The notes under the pieces: generated by a model
The model's database searches: none
What the model saw: only the letters and a program-made list of their open reading frames with translations
Told to the model about the DNA's origin: nothing
Assembly: GCA_041488295.1 (NCBI GenBank)
Contig: JBGPOZ010000001.1
Coordinates: 9,656 to 73,655, forward strand
Direction of reading: 5' to 3'
Source of the DNA: URHD0088 sp041488295
GTDB taxonomy: Bacteria > Pseudomonadota > Alphaproteobacteria > ATCC43930 > CGMCC-115725
DNA length: 64,000 nucleotides
Position numbers and translations under genes: made by a program
Part shown: positions 50,666 through 60,197 of the stretch, in pieces
Layout: each line of letters starts with the position of its first letter
How positions within the stretch are numbered: position 1 is the first letter of the stretch

Positions 50666-51229
50666 ATGAGCATGGCTGAGACCGCGCAGACCCTCATTCT
50701 GCCGTCGGACAAACCGCCTGGTGACAGCTCGCTTCGCGGCTGGTACGTCTGCGACTCGACTACCGAATGCATCGGCTGGAATCGCCATATCGCGCGCTTC
50801 TTCGAATACTGGCTCGCCATCTCGCCGCCTAGCCGCTTGCCGGGCCGCCAGCATTTCGATCCGCTCGACATTCCGGCTTTGCTGTCGCGCGTCTGGATCC
50901 TCGATGTCGTGCCCGAGCCTGTCGGCCTGCGCTTCCGTTACCGCCTCGTCGGCACCAAGGAAGTCGAAACCTTGGAGCGCGACGTGACCGGTCAGTGGCT
51001 CGACGAGGTGCATCCGCATTTGGCGGAACGGCCGGACGGCTTCGATCGCTTCCTTCACATCGCCAAACACGGCACGGCGACCTACCGCAAAGGCCACCTG
51101 ACGTTCATGCACCAGAAGGATCACCAAATCGTCGAGAACTGCATGGTGCCGTTGGCACGCGACGGCTCGACCGTGGACATGATCGCTATCTGCTCGGTGC
51201 TCTATCTGTTGAGCGGCAAAGAGAATTGA
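50666..51229 (+). CDS. PAS domain protein (PAS_5 type)
   Basis: A 187-residue single PAS-like domain protein common in alphaproteobacteria. The core reads RFFEYWLAISPPSRLPGRQH, FDPLDIPALLSRVWILDVVP, LRFRYRLVGTKEVETLERDVTG and VENCMVPLARDGSTVDMIAI, in the order of the PAS_5 family. It has no output domain, DNA-binding region or membrane helix, so it presumably senses a small ligand and acts through a partner. It is monocistronic, between the acyl-CoA synthetase and the converging hutI. Confidence 0.75.
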   Translation: MSMAETAQTLILPSDKPPGDSSLRGWYVCDSTTECIGWNRHIARFFEYWLAISPPSRLPGRQHFDPLDIPALLSRVWILDVVPEPVGLRFRYRLVGTKEVETLERDVTGQWLDEVHPHLAERPDGFDRFLHIAKHGTATYRKGHLTFMHQKDHQIVENCMVPLARDGSTVDMIAICSVLYLLSGKEN

Positions 51230-51330
51230 CGCAGGCATTGAGTCTCTTCAGACACGTACACCCGCTTGGATCAGAAGTCCGGCCTAGGCCAGCATTCTCC
51301 AGCTCGTCGTCGATCTGCCGGGTGGCGCTG

Positions 51331-52584
51331 TCATGCAAGCGATGAGGGCTCGTGCTTGAGCCCGTTCCAGACGGTCGCTCGGCATGGATTGCCACCCATC
51401 CAATAGGCGAGTTCCGCCGGGTGCTCGACGTCCCATATGGCGAAATCCGCGCGCATCCCGGTCGCGAGGACACCGCGATCGGCAAGGCCGAGCGCCCGTG
51501 CCGCCTCGCGCGTCACCCCGGCCAGCGCTTCCTCGGGCGTCAAGCGGAAGAGCGTCGCCGCCATCGACAGCATGAGAAGGAGCGAGAGGGCGGGGGAGGA
51601 GCCGGGATTGCAATTGGTTGCGATCGCCATCGGCACGCCCTCGGCGCGAAAGGCCGCTATTGGCGGTTTCTGCGCCTCGCGCAGGAAGTAGTTGGCACCC
51701 GGGAGCAGCACGGCGACCGTGCCGGCCTCGGCCATTGCTTGGACGCTCGCCGCGCTCGTGTATTCCAGGTGATCGGCGGAGAGCGCGCCGAAACGAGCGG
51801 CGAGCGCGGCGCCGGCGAGATCGGAGAGCTGGTCGGCGTGCAGCTTGACGGGAAGGCTAAGGTTGCGCGCCGTCGCGAAAATCCGCTCGGTCTCCGCCGG
51901 CGTGAAGGCGATGCCCTCGCAAAAGGCATCGACCGCGTCGGCAAGGCCAGACTCGGCGACGGCCGGAAACATCTCTTCGCAGAGAAGATCGACATCCGCT
52001 GCCTGCCGCCCGGCGAATTCGGGCGGCACGGCGTGGGCGCCGAGGAAGCTTGTCGCGATGGATACCGGAAGCCTGTCGCCGAGCCGCCGCGCGGTGCGCA
52101 GCATCTTCAACTCGGTGTCGGTATCGAGGCCATAGCCCGATTTCACCTCGACCGTCGTCACCCCCTCGCGCAGAAGATTGAGAAGCCGGGCGCGCGCCGC
52201 GGCGAAGAGCGCATCCTCGCTCGCCGCGCGCGTTGCGGCGACGGTCGAGACGATGCCACCGCCGGCACGCGCGATCTCGGCGTAGCTGGCGCCTTGCAAC
52301 CGAAGCTCGAACTCACGCGCCCGGGCGCCGCCGAAGATGAGGTGGGTATGGCAATCGATGAGCCCGGGGGTGATCCACCGTCCGCCCGCATCATGAACCG
52401 CGTCGGCTAGCCGCTCCGGCGCGCCGGTAAGCTCGCCCATCCCGCCCAGCCAGGCGATCCGTCCGCCTGCGACGGCAAGGGCAGCATCTTCGCGTGAGCC
52501 GTACGGCACGCCGCCCGTCGCCATCGTGGCGAGGCGGCAATTGACCCAAAGACTGTCCCAGCGTGGCGAAGGCGAGTTCGGCAT
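51331..52584 (-). CDS. hutI: Imidazolonepropionase
   Basis: A 417-residue metal-dependent amidohydrolase that opens the imidazolone ring to N-formimino-glutamate, step three of histidine degradation. The metal site is built from ITPGLIDCHTHLIFGG, SFLGAHAVPPEF, LPVKLHADQLSDLAGA and the aspartate-side block GVPMAIATNCNPGSSP. VEVKSGYGLDTDTELKML is a HutI signature. The ATG at 52584 is chosen since AAGGATC precedes it and the upstream frame adds 11 unrelated residues. It is transcribed away from the other hut genes and split from them by an EamA transporter. Confidence 0.92.
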   Translation of the reverse strand: MPNSPSPRWDSLWVNCRLATMATGGVPYGSREDAALAVAGGRIAWLGGMGELTGAPERLADAVHDAGGRWITPGLIDCHTHLIFGGARAREFELRLQGASYAEIARAGGGIVSTVAATRAASEDALFAAARARLLNLLREGVTTVEVKSGYGLDTDTELKMLRTARRLGDRLPVSIATSFLGAHAVPPEFAGRQAADVDLLCEEMFPAVAESGLADAVDAFCEGIAFTPAETERIFATARNLSLPVKLHADQLSDLAGAALAARFGALSADHLEYTSAASVQAMAEAGTVAVLLPGANYFLREAQKPPIAAFRAEGVPMAIATNCNPGSSPALSLLLMLSMAATLFRLTPEEALAGVTREAARALGLADRGVLATGMRADFAIWDVEHPAELAYWMGGNPCRATVWNGLKHEPSSLA

Positions 52585-52781
52585 CAAGAGATCCTTCCGG
52601 GTGGCACGTAACCGCACCTGATGGATCGTGTCTAGCGATTGGTGGGACGTTCCCTATCCTAGTGTACTGACTCTGACGCTACGCTCCCCTTCTCCGGCAT
52701 ATCGGGTGAAGCCCGGCCATGACGAAACCGGAAGACCGAGGGATTTTGTTAGAGCCACGACCGCTAGATCGACGTTCCGGC

Positions 52782-53687
52782 CTAGCGGCCAGAATTGATG
52801 AGGGCGATGCCGGCGAGGATCGCCAGGACCCCGGCCCATTGGTGGCGGGCGAGCTGCTCGTGCAGCACGATGCGGCCGAGCAGGGCGGCGACCCCACTCG
52901 ACAGCGTGCTCAGCACCGTGACCTCGGCGATCCGACCGGTGGCGAGGCCGGCGGCGAAGGCGGTATAGGCGCCGACCGAGAAGCCGCCGGTGCCGAACAC
53001 CACCGGCCAGGCGCGCAGCGGCGGCGGCAGCAGGCTCTGGCGGGCCGGGACGGCGAGCGCCGCCATGATGACGACGCCCATTGCGTAGTAGAGCCACATC
53101 GGCACGATGTAGCCGAGCGCCGGCACCGCGAAGCGCCCCTGCACCCACGACCCGAGCCCGTAGCCGGCCGAGGCCAGCAGCGCCCAGCCGACACCGCGCA
53201 GCGAGCGCTGCCTGGCCGGCGCCGCGGCGCCGCCGCGGGGCGCCGGGGTCGAGGCGAGGGCGACGCCGGCGACAGTCGTGGCGATGCCGCCGATGGTGAT
53301 GCCGCTGAGCGCCTCGCCCGAGAGCGCCGCCAGCGCCGCGGTGACCGCGCCGTAGCTCGCCGTCACCGGCGAGACGACGCCGAGCCGGCCGATCGCGAGC
53401 GCGCGGAAGAGGGCGGTCGAGGCGATGAGGACCAGCGGCGCTGCGACCAGCCCGGCCACCCAGGCCTGCCACGGCGCATCGTCGACGGCGCGCGCGAGGT
53501 CGGCATGGTCGAGGGCGAGCCAGACCGACATCGCGGCGAGGCCCGGGCACTGCACGAAGAACATCGCCCGATAGGTGCCGATGGCGCGGCCGGAGAAGCG
53601 GGCGAGCAGATCGGTGATGCCCCAGCCCAAGGCGGCAAGGAGGCCGAGGATGACGGTCATGGGCGCATTGGGGGACGCCGGTTCCAA
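52782..53687 (-). CDS. EamA/DMT family transporter
   Basis: A 301-residue drug/metabolite transporter with ten predicted helices in two EamA repeats. The first repeat opens with VILGLLAALGWGITDLLAR and contains RALAIGRLGVVSPVTASYGA. The second begins at GVGWALLASAGYGLGSWV and ends with AAGLATGRIAEVTVLSTLSS and VLAILAGIALINSG. Substrates of this family range from amino acids and nucleosides to drugs; none can be assigned. An inner start (MTVILG) ten codons in is the likelier one. Its composition is even more GC-biased than its hut neighbours, and it separates hutI from hutF, so it may be a later insertion. Confidence 0.82.
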   Translation of the reverse strand: MEPASPNAPMTVILGLLAALGWGITDLLARFSGRAIGTYRAMFFVQCPGLAAMSVWLALDHADLARAVDDAPWQAWVAGLVAAPLVLIASTALFRALAIGRLGVVSPVTASYGAVTAALAALSGEALSGITIGGIATTVAGVALASTPAPRGGAAAPARQRSLRGVGWALLASAGYGLGSWVQGRFAVPALGYIVPMWLYYAMGVVIMAALAVPARQSLLPPPLRAWPVVFGTGGFSVGAYTAFAAGLATGRIAEVTVLSTLSSGVAALLGRIVLHEQLARHQWAGVLAILAGIALINSGR

Positions 53688-53962
53688 GGGGAAGGGGGCA
53701 TGCCGTCCGGCAGGACAAGATCAGGCGTCCGCCCGGAGCTGCGGCGCCACCGTAAGAGGTCGGGGTGCGCGGAGCCTAGAGATATTCACGGCACGTCATG
53801 GCGGCCGCCGCTCTCGCTTGGCGAGATCTTTGCCAATCCCCCTATCCACTAGACGCACGGCCATCTTAGGATCGACTCAATCGCCTTCCGTTGCCGGTGA
53901 TCGCGATCACGCTTAGAGTCGACACGTCGGAGTGGACGAAGGGCGATGCAATCAAATCCCAC

Positions 53963-55339
53963 ATGAGAACGCTTTTTGCTGAAACGGCGCTGACCCCGGC
54001 GGGTTGGGTGAGCAACCTGCGTATCGCCATCGACGCCGCAGGCGACATCGCTGTGCTTGAGCCCGATGCGGTGCCGGACGGCGCGGAGCGGCTTGCTGGG
54101 CCGGTCGTTCCCGGCATGCCCAACCTTCACTCGCACGCATTCCAGCGGGCTATGGCGGGCTTGACGGAGCGGGCGAGCGGAAACGGCGACAGTTTTTGGA
54201 GCTGGCGCGAGGTCATGTACCGCTTTCTGGCCAAGCTCTCGCCCGACGACGTCGCAGCAATTGCGGCGCAGCTCTATGTCGAGATGGTGAAGGCGGGCTA
54301 TACCGCCGTCGCCGAGTTCCACTACCTGCATCACCAGCCCGACGGTCGGCCCTATGCGGACCGATGTGCGATGTCGGAGGCGATCATCTCCGCCGCATCG
54401 GAAGCGGGCATCGGCATCTCGCTCCTGCCGACTCTCTATCAGGTCGGCGGGTTCGATGGTCGGCCGCCGAACGAGGTGCAGCGCCGGTTCGTTAACTCCG
54501 ATGAAGAATTCATCGATCTCTGGTGCGAGCTTGCGCGCCGCCATTACGACGAACCGCAAGTGAGGCTCGGGGTCGCATTCCACTCGTTGCGCGCTGTGCC
54601 GGTGGCTTCGCTCCGGGCGGTGGAGGCGGAATTCAACGAAATCGCTCTCCTCGCGCCACGCCATATTCACATCGCCGAGCAGGCGCGTGAGGTCGATGAG
54701 TGCATTGCTGCCCGTGGCTGCCGGCCGGTCGAGTGGCTGATGGACCATATCGAGCCGGACCCGTTGTGGTGCCTCGTTCATGCCACCCATATGACCGAGC
54801 GCGAGGCAGGACGCGTCGCAGGTTCCTCCGCGACTGTCGGGCTGTGCCCGACGACCGAGGGCAATCTCGGCGACGGCTTCTTTCCACTCGCCGAATTTTT
54901 GGCGGCGGGCGGAAGCTGGGGGATCGGCTCGGACAGTCACATATCGATCAATCCCGCGGAGGAGCTGCGTTGGCTCGAATACGGGCACCGCCTCTTGAAG
55001 GAACGGCGCAACCTCGCCACGGCCGGGGCCATCGGTTCGACCGGCGCCGCTCTGTGGCGTGGCGCGCTTGCCGGCGGTGCCGCCGCGCTCGGCCGCAAGA
55101 TCGGCGCGCTGGCCCCGGGGCATCGGGCCGATCTTCTCGTGCTCGATGCCGGCGCGCCGTCGCTTTATGGGCGAGGCGACGATCTCGTCCTCGATGCTCT
55201 CGTTTTCGCCGGGATCGGCGATGCCATCCGCGATGTCATGGTCGGCGGAAAATGGGTCGTGCGCGACCGGCTGCATGATAAGGAGGATGAGATCGCCGGC
55301 GCCTTCCGTCAGGCGATCGACCGGCTTTTGGGAGATTAG
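53963..55339 (+). CDS. hutF: Formimidoylglutamate deiminase
   Basis: A 458-residue amidohydrolase that converts N-formimino-L-glutamate to N-formyl-L-glutamate and ammonia, the extra step of the five-step histidine pathway. Metal ligands sit in VPGMPNLHSHAFQRAMAG, IHIAEQAREVDEC, WCLVHATHMTEREA and WGIGSDSHISI. SGNGDSFWSWREVMY and VAEFHYLHHQPDG are HutF-specific blocks. The ATG at 53963 begins the family sequence; an upstream start adds 24 residues without likeness. hutU follows two bases after the stop. Use of HutF implies a HutG-type N-formylglutamate deformylase elsewhere. Confidence 0.92.
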   Translation: MRTLFAETALTPAGWVSNLRIAIDAAGDIAVLEPDAVPDGAERLAGPVVPGMPNLHSHAFQRAMAGLTERASGNGDSFWSWREVMYRFLAKLSPDDVAAIAAQLYVEMVKAGYTAVAEFHYLHHQPDGRPYADRCAMSEAIISAASEAGIGISLLPTLYQVGGFDGRPPNEVQRRFVNSDEEFIDLWCELARRHYDEPQVRLGVAFHSLRAVPVASLRAVEAEFNEIALLAPRHIHIAEQAREVDECIAARGCRPVEWLMDHIEPDPLWCLVHATHMTEREAGRVAGSSATVGLCPTTEGNLGDGFFPLAEFLAAGGSWGIGSDSHISINPAEELRWLEYGHRLLKERRNLATAGAIGSTGAALWRGALAGGAAALGRKIGALAPGHRADLLVLDAGAPSLYGRGDDLVLDALVFAGIGDAIRDVMVGGKWVVRDRLHDKEDEIAGAFRQAIDRLLGD

Positions 55340-55341
55340 GG

Positions 55342-57015
55342 ATGGGGCATACGAGCCGCCGCGACAACAGCCGCACCATTCGCGCCCCGCGCGGCAGCAC
55401 GCTCTCATGCCGGAGCTGGCAGACCGAGGCGGCGCTGCGCATGCTCATGAACAACCTCGATGACGAAGTCGCCGAGAACCCGCAGGAGCTGGTCGTCTAT
55501 GGCGGGATCGGCCGCGCGGCGCGCGATTGGCGCTGCTATGACGCAATCGTCGCCGCGCTGCGCGGGCTCGGCGATGACGAGACTCTCCTCGTCCAGTCGG
55601 GTAAGCCGGTCGGCATCTTTCGCACCCATTCCGATGCGCCGCGCGTGCTCATCGCCAATTCGAACCTCGTCGGCCACTGGAACACTTGGCAGCACTTCCA
55701 CGAGCTCGACCGCCAGGGCCTCATGATGTACGGCCAGATGACGGCCGGGTCGTGGATCTATATCGGCAGCCAAGGCATCGTCCAGGGGACCTATGAGACC
55801 TTCGTCGAGGCGGGTCGCCAGCATTATGGCGGTGATCTCGCCGGCCGCTGGATCCTGACCGGCGGGCTCGGCGGCATGGGCGGTGCCCAGCCGCTGGCGG
55901 CGACCATGGCCGGCGCTTCCTTGCTCGCAGTCGAATGCCAACCGAGCCGCATCGAGAAGCGGATCGAGACGGGCTATCTCGACCGATGGACGGCCTCGCT
56001 CGATGAGGCGCTGGGCATGATGACGCAAGCCTGCGCAAAGCGGATGCCGCTCTCGGTGGGGCTTCTCGGCAACGCCGCCGAGATCTTCCCCGAGCTGGTG
56101 CGACGCGGCGTTCGACCGGATATGGTGACCGATCAGACGAGCGCGCATGACCCGATCAACGGATATTTGCCGGCCGGCTGGACCTTGGAAGAGGCCGAAG
56201 AGAAGCGGCGCAGCGATCCCGGTGCCGTCGAGCACGCTGCCAAGGAATCGATGGCGATCCATGTCCGTGCCATGCTCGATTTCCACCGCCGCGGCGTGCC
56301 GACCCTCGACTATGGCAACAACATTCGTCAGATGGCGAAGGAAATGGGCGTTGCCGACGCCTTCGACTTCCCCGGCTTCGTCCCCGCCTATATCCGACCG
56401 CTTTTCTGCCGCGGGATTGGGCCCTTCCGATGGGTCGCCCTCTCGGGCGAGGCCGAGGACATCTACCGCACCGATGCGAAGGTGAAGGCGCTCATTCCGA
56501 GCGATCGGCATCTGCACAACTGGCTCGACATGGCACGGGCCAAGATCAAGTTTCAGGGCTTGCCGGCACGGATCTGCTGGCTCGGCCTGGGCGACCGGTC
56601 GCTCATCGGTCTTGCGTTCAATGAGATGGTGGCGAACGGCGAGCTTTCCGGCCCCGTCGTGATCGGACGCGACCACCTCGATTCCGGATCGGTCGCCAGC
56701 CCCAACCGCGAGACCGAAGCGATGCGCGACGGATCGGATGCGGTGGCCGACTGGCCGCTGCTCAACGGCATGCTCAACGTCGCTTCGGGCGCGACCTGGG
56801 TCTCGATGCATAATGGCGGCGGCGTCGGCATCGGCTTTTCGCAGCATTCCGGCATGGTCATCGTCTGTGACGGGAGCGAGGCGGCGGCACGGCGCTTGGA
56901 GCGGGTCTTGACCAACGATCCGGCGAGCGGCGTCATGCGCCATGCCGATGCCGGCTACGAGATCGCCATCGATTGCGCCCGTCAGCATGGCCTCAAATTG
57001 CCAATGCTCGACTGA
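55342..57015 (+). CDS. hutU: Urocanate hydratase
   Basis: A 557-residue urocanase, NAD-dependent in an unusual non-redox way, which hydrates urocanate to imidazolonepropionate. The N-terminus matches closely (RGSTLSCRSWQTEAALRML). The dinucleotide region is ILTGGLGGMGGAQPLAATMAG, and the active-site part contains DQTSAHDPINGYLPAGW, TLDYGNNIRQMAKEMG and FPGFVPAYIRPLFCRGIGPF. The end has NGGGVGIGFSQHSGMVIVCD. The length is typical (about 555). It follows hutF with a two-base gap and a purine-rich ribosome site in the hutF end, so they are one operon. HutH, the first enzyme, is not in the window. Confidence 0.96.
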   Translation: MGHTSRRDNSRTIRAPRGSTLSCRSWQTEAALRMLMNNLDDEVAENPQELVVYGGIGRAARDWRCYDAIVAALRGLGDDETLLVQSGKPVGIFRTHSDAPRVLIANSNLVGHWNTWQHFHELDRQGLMMYGQMTAGSWIYIGSQGIVQGTYETFVEAGRQHYGGDLAGRWILTGGLGGMGGAQPLAATMAGASLLAVECQPSRIEKRIETGYLDRWTASLDEALGMMTQACAKRMPLSVGLLGNAAEIFPELVRRGVRPDMVTDQTSAHDPINGYLPAGWTLEEAEEKRRSDPGAVEHAAKESMAIHVRAMLDFHRRGVPTLDYGNNIRQMAKEMGVADAFDFPGFVPAYIRPLFCRGIGPFRWVALSGEAEDIYRTDAKVKALIPSDRHLHNWLDMARAKIKFQGLPARICWLGLGDRSLIGLAFNEMVANGELSGPVVIGRDHLDSGSVASPNRETEAMRDGSDAVADWPLLNGMLNVASGATWVSMHNGGGVGIGFSQHSGMVIVCDGSEAAARRLERVLTNDPASGVMRHADAGYEIAIDCARQHGLKLPMLD

Positions 57016-57185
57016 ATGATTGACGTTGCTCGCACAAGTCAAGAATCTGAAATAGTTATCTCAGATCGTCGCGGCGAACCCTGGTGTCACCAGACGTAAT
57101 TGCGACACTTCACGCCGCCCTTTCGCGACGGGTGTTACTCGGCGATAATGCTGCGTCACCCTGAAAGCTATTTTGAGCCAGACGA

Positions 57186-60062
57186 TTGGCCGACGCGGCG
57201 TCACCCATCCGCAACAACGCGACCAGCCGGGCGCTGCGCGGCGCGCTTGTCGCATCGATCATCGTCCCGGCGACACTATTCTCGATCATCGCCTGGCAGA
57301 GCCATAACGAGATCGAGAGAGGCGCCGAGGAAAAGGCCCGACGCACAGCGGTCCTTCTTCGCGAGCACGCCCTCAAAGTTCTCGAAACCTGCGAACTCGC
57401 GATCTTGCAGATCGATGGGCGGATCCGTGGCCTTGATTGGAACACGATCAGAGGTTCCGACGAGGTCTACAACTTCCTTCTGACGCTCGATGAATCGCTC
57501 AATCAGATTTCGATCTTCACGCTCATGGATGGGGCGGGGCACATCCGAAATGATTCGAAGGCGTTCCCGGTCCTGGAGGAGATCGATGAAAGCGACCGCG
57601 ACTTCTTTACCGCTCTTGCTGAGCGTGACGTCGGCACAGTCATCAGCCACGTCTATACGAGTCGCCTGACGGGCGTTCGCTCGTTCAGCATCGCTCGCCG
57701 CCGTACCGCATCGAACGGTCGCTTCGACGGCGTCGTCGTGGCGACGGCCGACGAGGAATATTTCAGCAGATTCTACCGCCCAATCCTCGAATCGCGGGGC
57801 GACGCCGTCGCCCTCATCCTCGGCGACGGAACGGTACTTTTGCGCCAACCCGCCATACCTGCGGTACTGGGGCCGCAATCGGGCTTCATGCAAGCAATCG
57901 CCGGCGGCGCGAGCGAGGGCGTCTACACGGCGTTCTCCGGGGTCGATGGAACAAAGCGAATCTATGGCTTCGCGAAGGCTGGGCAGTATCCGCTCTATGT
58001 CACTTTCGGTCTTGAAGAGCGCGCCGTCCTCGGTCCCTGGTTCGAAAATCTGCGTAACTACGGCATCTTTGTGATAGCGGCTTCGCTGGCTCTCATCGGC
58101 ATCTCGTGGGTCAGTTTACGCCGCGCGCAAGAATTGCAGACGAGCGAAGAGCGCTATCGCACGCTCTATGCAAGCACGCCGGTCCCGATGCACACGCTCG
58201 ATGCCGACGCCAACATCCTCAGCGTCAGCGACCATTGGGTCGATTTTCTCGGCTACAGTCGGGAGGAGGCGATCGGCCACCCGATTTTCGAGTTCCAGAC
58301 GAAGAAGTCAGCCGACGAATTTCATGCGAAGCTTTGGCCGCGAACGCTCGCAGGCGAGCCGGTGACCCATATCGAGCGCGAGTTCATCAGAAAGGATGGC
58401 GAGGTCGTCGTCGTGCTGGTCTCGGCGCGCAGCGAGCTCGACGCGGAAGGTCACCTCGCGCGGGTTCATACTGTCCTCGTCGACATCACGCCGCGCAAAC
58501 GCGCCGAGCATGAGCTGCGGCGGGAAAAGGAGCTTTCCGGCTTCCTCCTCAAGAGCAGCACGGAGGGGATCGCCGGGATCGATCGATCGTTTCGCGTCAC
58601 GCTCTGGAACCCAGCCATGTCTGGCGTCGCCGGCTTTGCGCCGCACGAGGCGCTTGGCCGCGAGCTGTTCGAGCTGTTCCCAAAGATGCGCGGGACATCG
58701 GTGGAGACGGCGTTGCGCGGCGCGCTCGAGGGCCGGCGGACCGAGATGAGCGACCGTTCCTATACCGTGCCGTCAACCGGTGAGCGCGGCTATTACGAGG
58801 CACGCTACGCGCCGATCTATGGCGAGGAAGGCAACATTATCGGCGCCGTCGCCTTCATTCATGACACCACCGAGCGGCGGCGCATGGAAGAGACGCTGCG
58901 GCAATCGCAAAAAATGGAAGCGGTCGGACAACTTACGGGAGGCATTGCGCATGATTTCAACAATTTGTTGACGGTGATCATCGGCAATCTCCAGCTCATC
59001 GGCAACAGTCTCGCCGCGGATGCCAAAGCGCGGAGGCAGCTCGCCGCCGCGCAGCGCGCGGCCGATCGCGGTGCCCGCCTTACCTCGCAGCTTCTTGCCT
59101 TCTCGCGCCGGCAGAATTTGCGTCCGGAAGTGCGCGACATGAACGAATTGATCCGGGATTTCCGCAGCCTGACGCAGCGCGCCGCCGGCGACGCCATCGA
59201 GCTCCGTTTCCTCCTCCATCCCGGACTTTGGCACGCGCGCGTCGATCCGGCGCAATTCGAATCGGCCGTCCTCAACCTTGTCGTCAATGCGCGCGATGCT
59301 ATTGCGAAGAATGGCGCAATCACGATCGAGACAGTCAATAGCGCGATCGCACCGGACAACGGCCTTGGTATCCCGCCCGGCGACTATGTGCGGATCAGTG
59401 TCGCCGATACCGGCTCGGGCATGCCGCCCGGGGTGTTGGCGCGGGCATTCGAACCCTTCTTCACGACGAAGGATGTGGGGAAGGGGACCGGACTCGGTCT
59501 CAGCATGGTCTATGGTTTCGTCCAGCAATCGGGTGGCGAGATGCGGATCGACAGCGAGCCGGGCGTCGGAACTCGGGTGTACCTGTATCTGCCGCGCTCA
59601 CGGGAAAAACCGGCAAATCTCGCGATCGCGGAGGTTGAGACCGGTCTCGTGCGGCAGTCCGGCACAATTCTGGTCGTGGACGACGACCCCGATGTGCGCG
59701 ACGCGGTAGCGGCGATTCTGATCGAGTTAGGATACGAGGTCGTTACCGCCTCAAACGGCCAGGAGGCGCTAGGCGCGCTGCGCGGCACGCGACATATCGA
59801 CCTGCTTTTCTCGGACATCATCATGACCGGCGGCATGAGCGGGATAGAGCTGGCGCATCTGGCACGGCGCGAATTTCCGCGGGTGCGCGTAGTTCTGACC
59901 TCCGGCTATGCATTTCGCGACCCCGAGAGCATGGCAGCGGCGGCCGAGTTCGTCGTCATTGCCAAGCCGTACAGCCGCGACGAGCTTGGCGAGGTCATGC
60001 GTCAGGCGTTTCTGGCGCCCTTGCCGACCGAGCAGGCAAGTCCTTCGGACGTGGCAAGCTGA
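57186..60062 (+). CDS. Hybrid sensor histidine kinase (Cache-PAS-PAS-HisKA-HATPase-REC)
   Basis: A 958-residue membrane-bound hybrid kinase. One helix at about 19-36 and a second at about 290-310 (YGIFVIAASLALIGISWVSL) enclose a periplasmic Cache-type sensor with RDFFTALAERDVGTVIS and RLTGVRSFSIARR. Two PAS domains follow (about 320-440 and 450-570), then HisKA with H589 in TGGIAHDFNNLL, the HATPase with NLVVNARDAI, DTGSGMPPGV and GTGLGLSMVYGF, and a C-terminal receiver with acidic VDDDPD and phosphoacceptor D877 (LLFSDIIMTGG). The start is TTG at 57186 and is uncertain. The ligand and downstream regulator are unknown; Cache sensors often bind amino acids or carboxylates, which could relate to the hut genes. 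Confidence 0.85.
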   Translation: MADAASPIRNNATSRALRGALVASIIVPATLFSIIAWQSHNEIERGAEEKARRTAVLLREHALKVLETCELAILQIDGRIRGLDWNTIRGSDEVYNFLLTLDESLNQISIFTLMDGAGHIRNDSKAFPVLEEIDESDRDFFTALAERDVGTVISHVYTSRLTGVRSFSIARRRTASNGRFDGVVVATADEEYFSRFYRPILESRGDAVALILGDGTVLLRQPAIPAVLGPQSGFMQAIAGGASEGVYTAFSGVDGTKRIYGFAKAGQYPLYVTFGLEERAVLGPWFENLRNYGIFVIAASLALIGISWVSLRRAQELQTSEERYRTLYASTPVPMHTLDADANILSVSDHWVDFLGYSREEAIGHPIFEFQTKKSADEFHAKLWPRTLAGEPVTHIEREFIRKDGEVVVVLVSARSELDAEGHLARVHTVLVDITPRKRAEHELRREKELSGFLLKSSTEGIAGIDRSFRVTLWNPAMSGVAGFAPHEALGRELFELFPKMRGTSVETALRGALEGRRTEMSDRSYTVPSTGERGYYEARYAPIYGEEGNIIGAVAFIHDTTERRRMEETLRQSQKMEAVGQLTGGIAHDFNNLLTVIIGNLQLIGNSLAADAKARRQLAAAQRAADRGARLTSQLLAFSRRQNLRPEVRDMNELIRDFRSLTQRAAGDAIELRFLLHPGLWHARVDPAQFESAVLNLVVNARDAIAKNGAITIETVNSAIAPDNGLGIPPGDYVRISVADTGSGMPPGVLARAFEPFFTTKDVGKGTGLGLSMVYGFVQQSGGEMRIDSEPGVGTRVYLYLPRSREKPANLAIAEVETGLVRQSGTILVVDDDPDVRDAVAAILIELGYEVVTASNGQEALGALRGTRHIDLLFSDIIMTGGMSGIELAHLARREFPRVRVVLTSGYAFRDPESMAAAAEFVVIAKPYSRDELGEVMRQAFLAPLPTEQASPSDVAS

Positions 60063-60197
60063 CGCCAGCGCAGCCCGAACAAATCAGCAGCGGAAGACAG
60101 ATTCCGGCGCGACATGAGCGATCGGCGCTTGCCTCACCGCGTCCATTTGGCGAAATTCCGCCGCTCCGCCTTTCGACACCGTTTCAGAGGAACGAAA

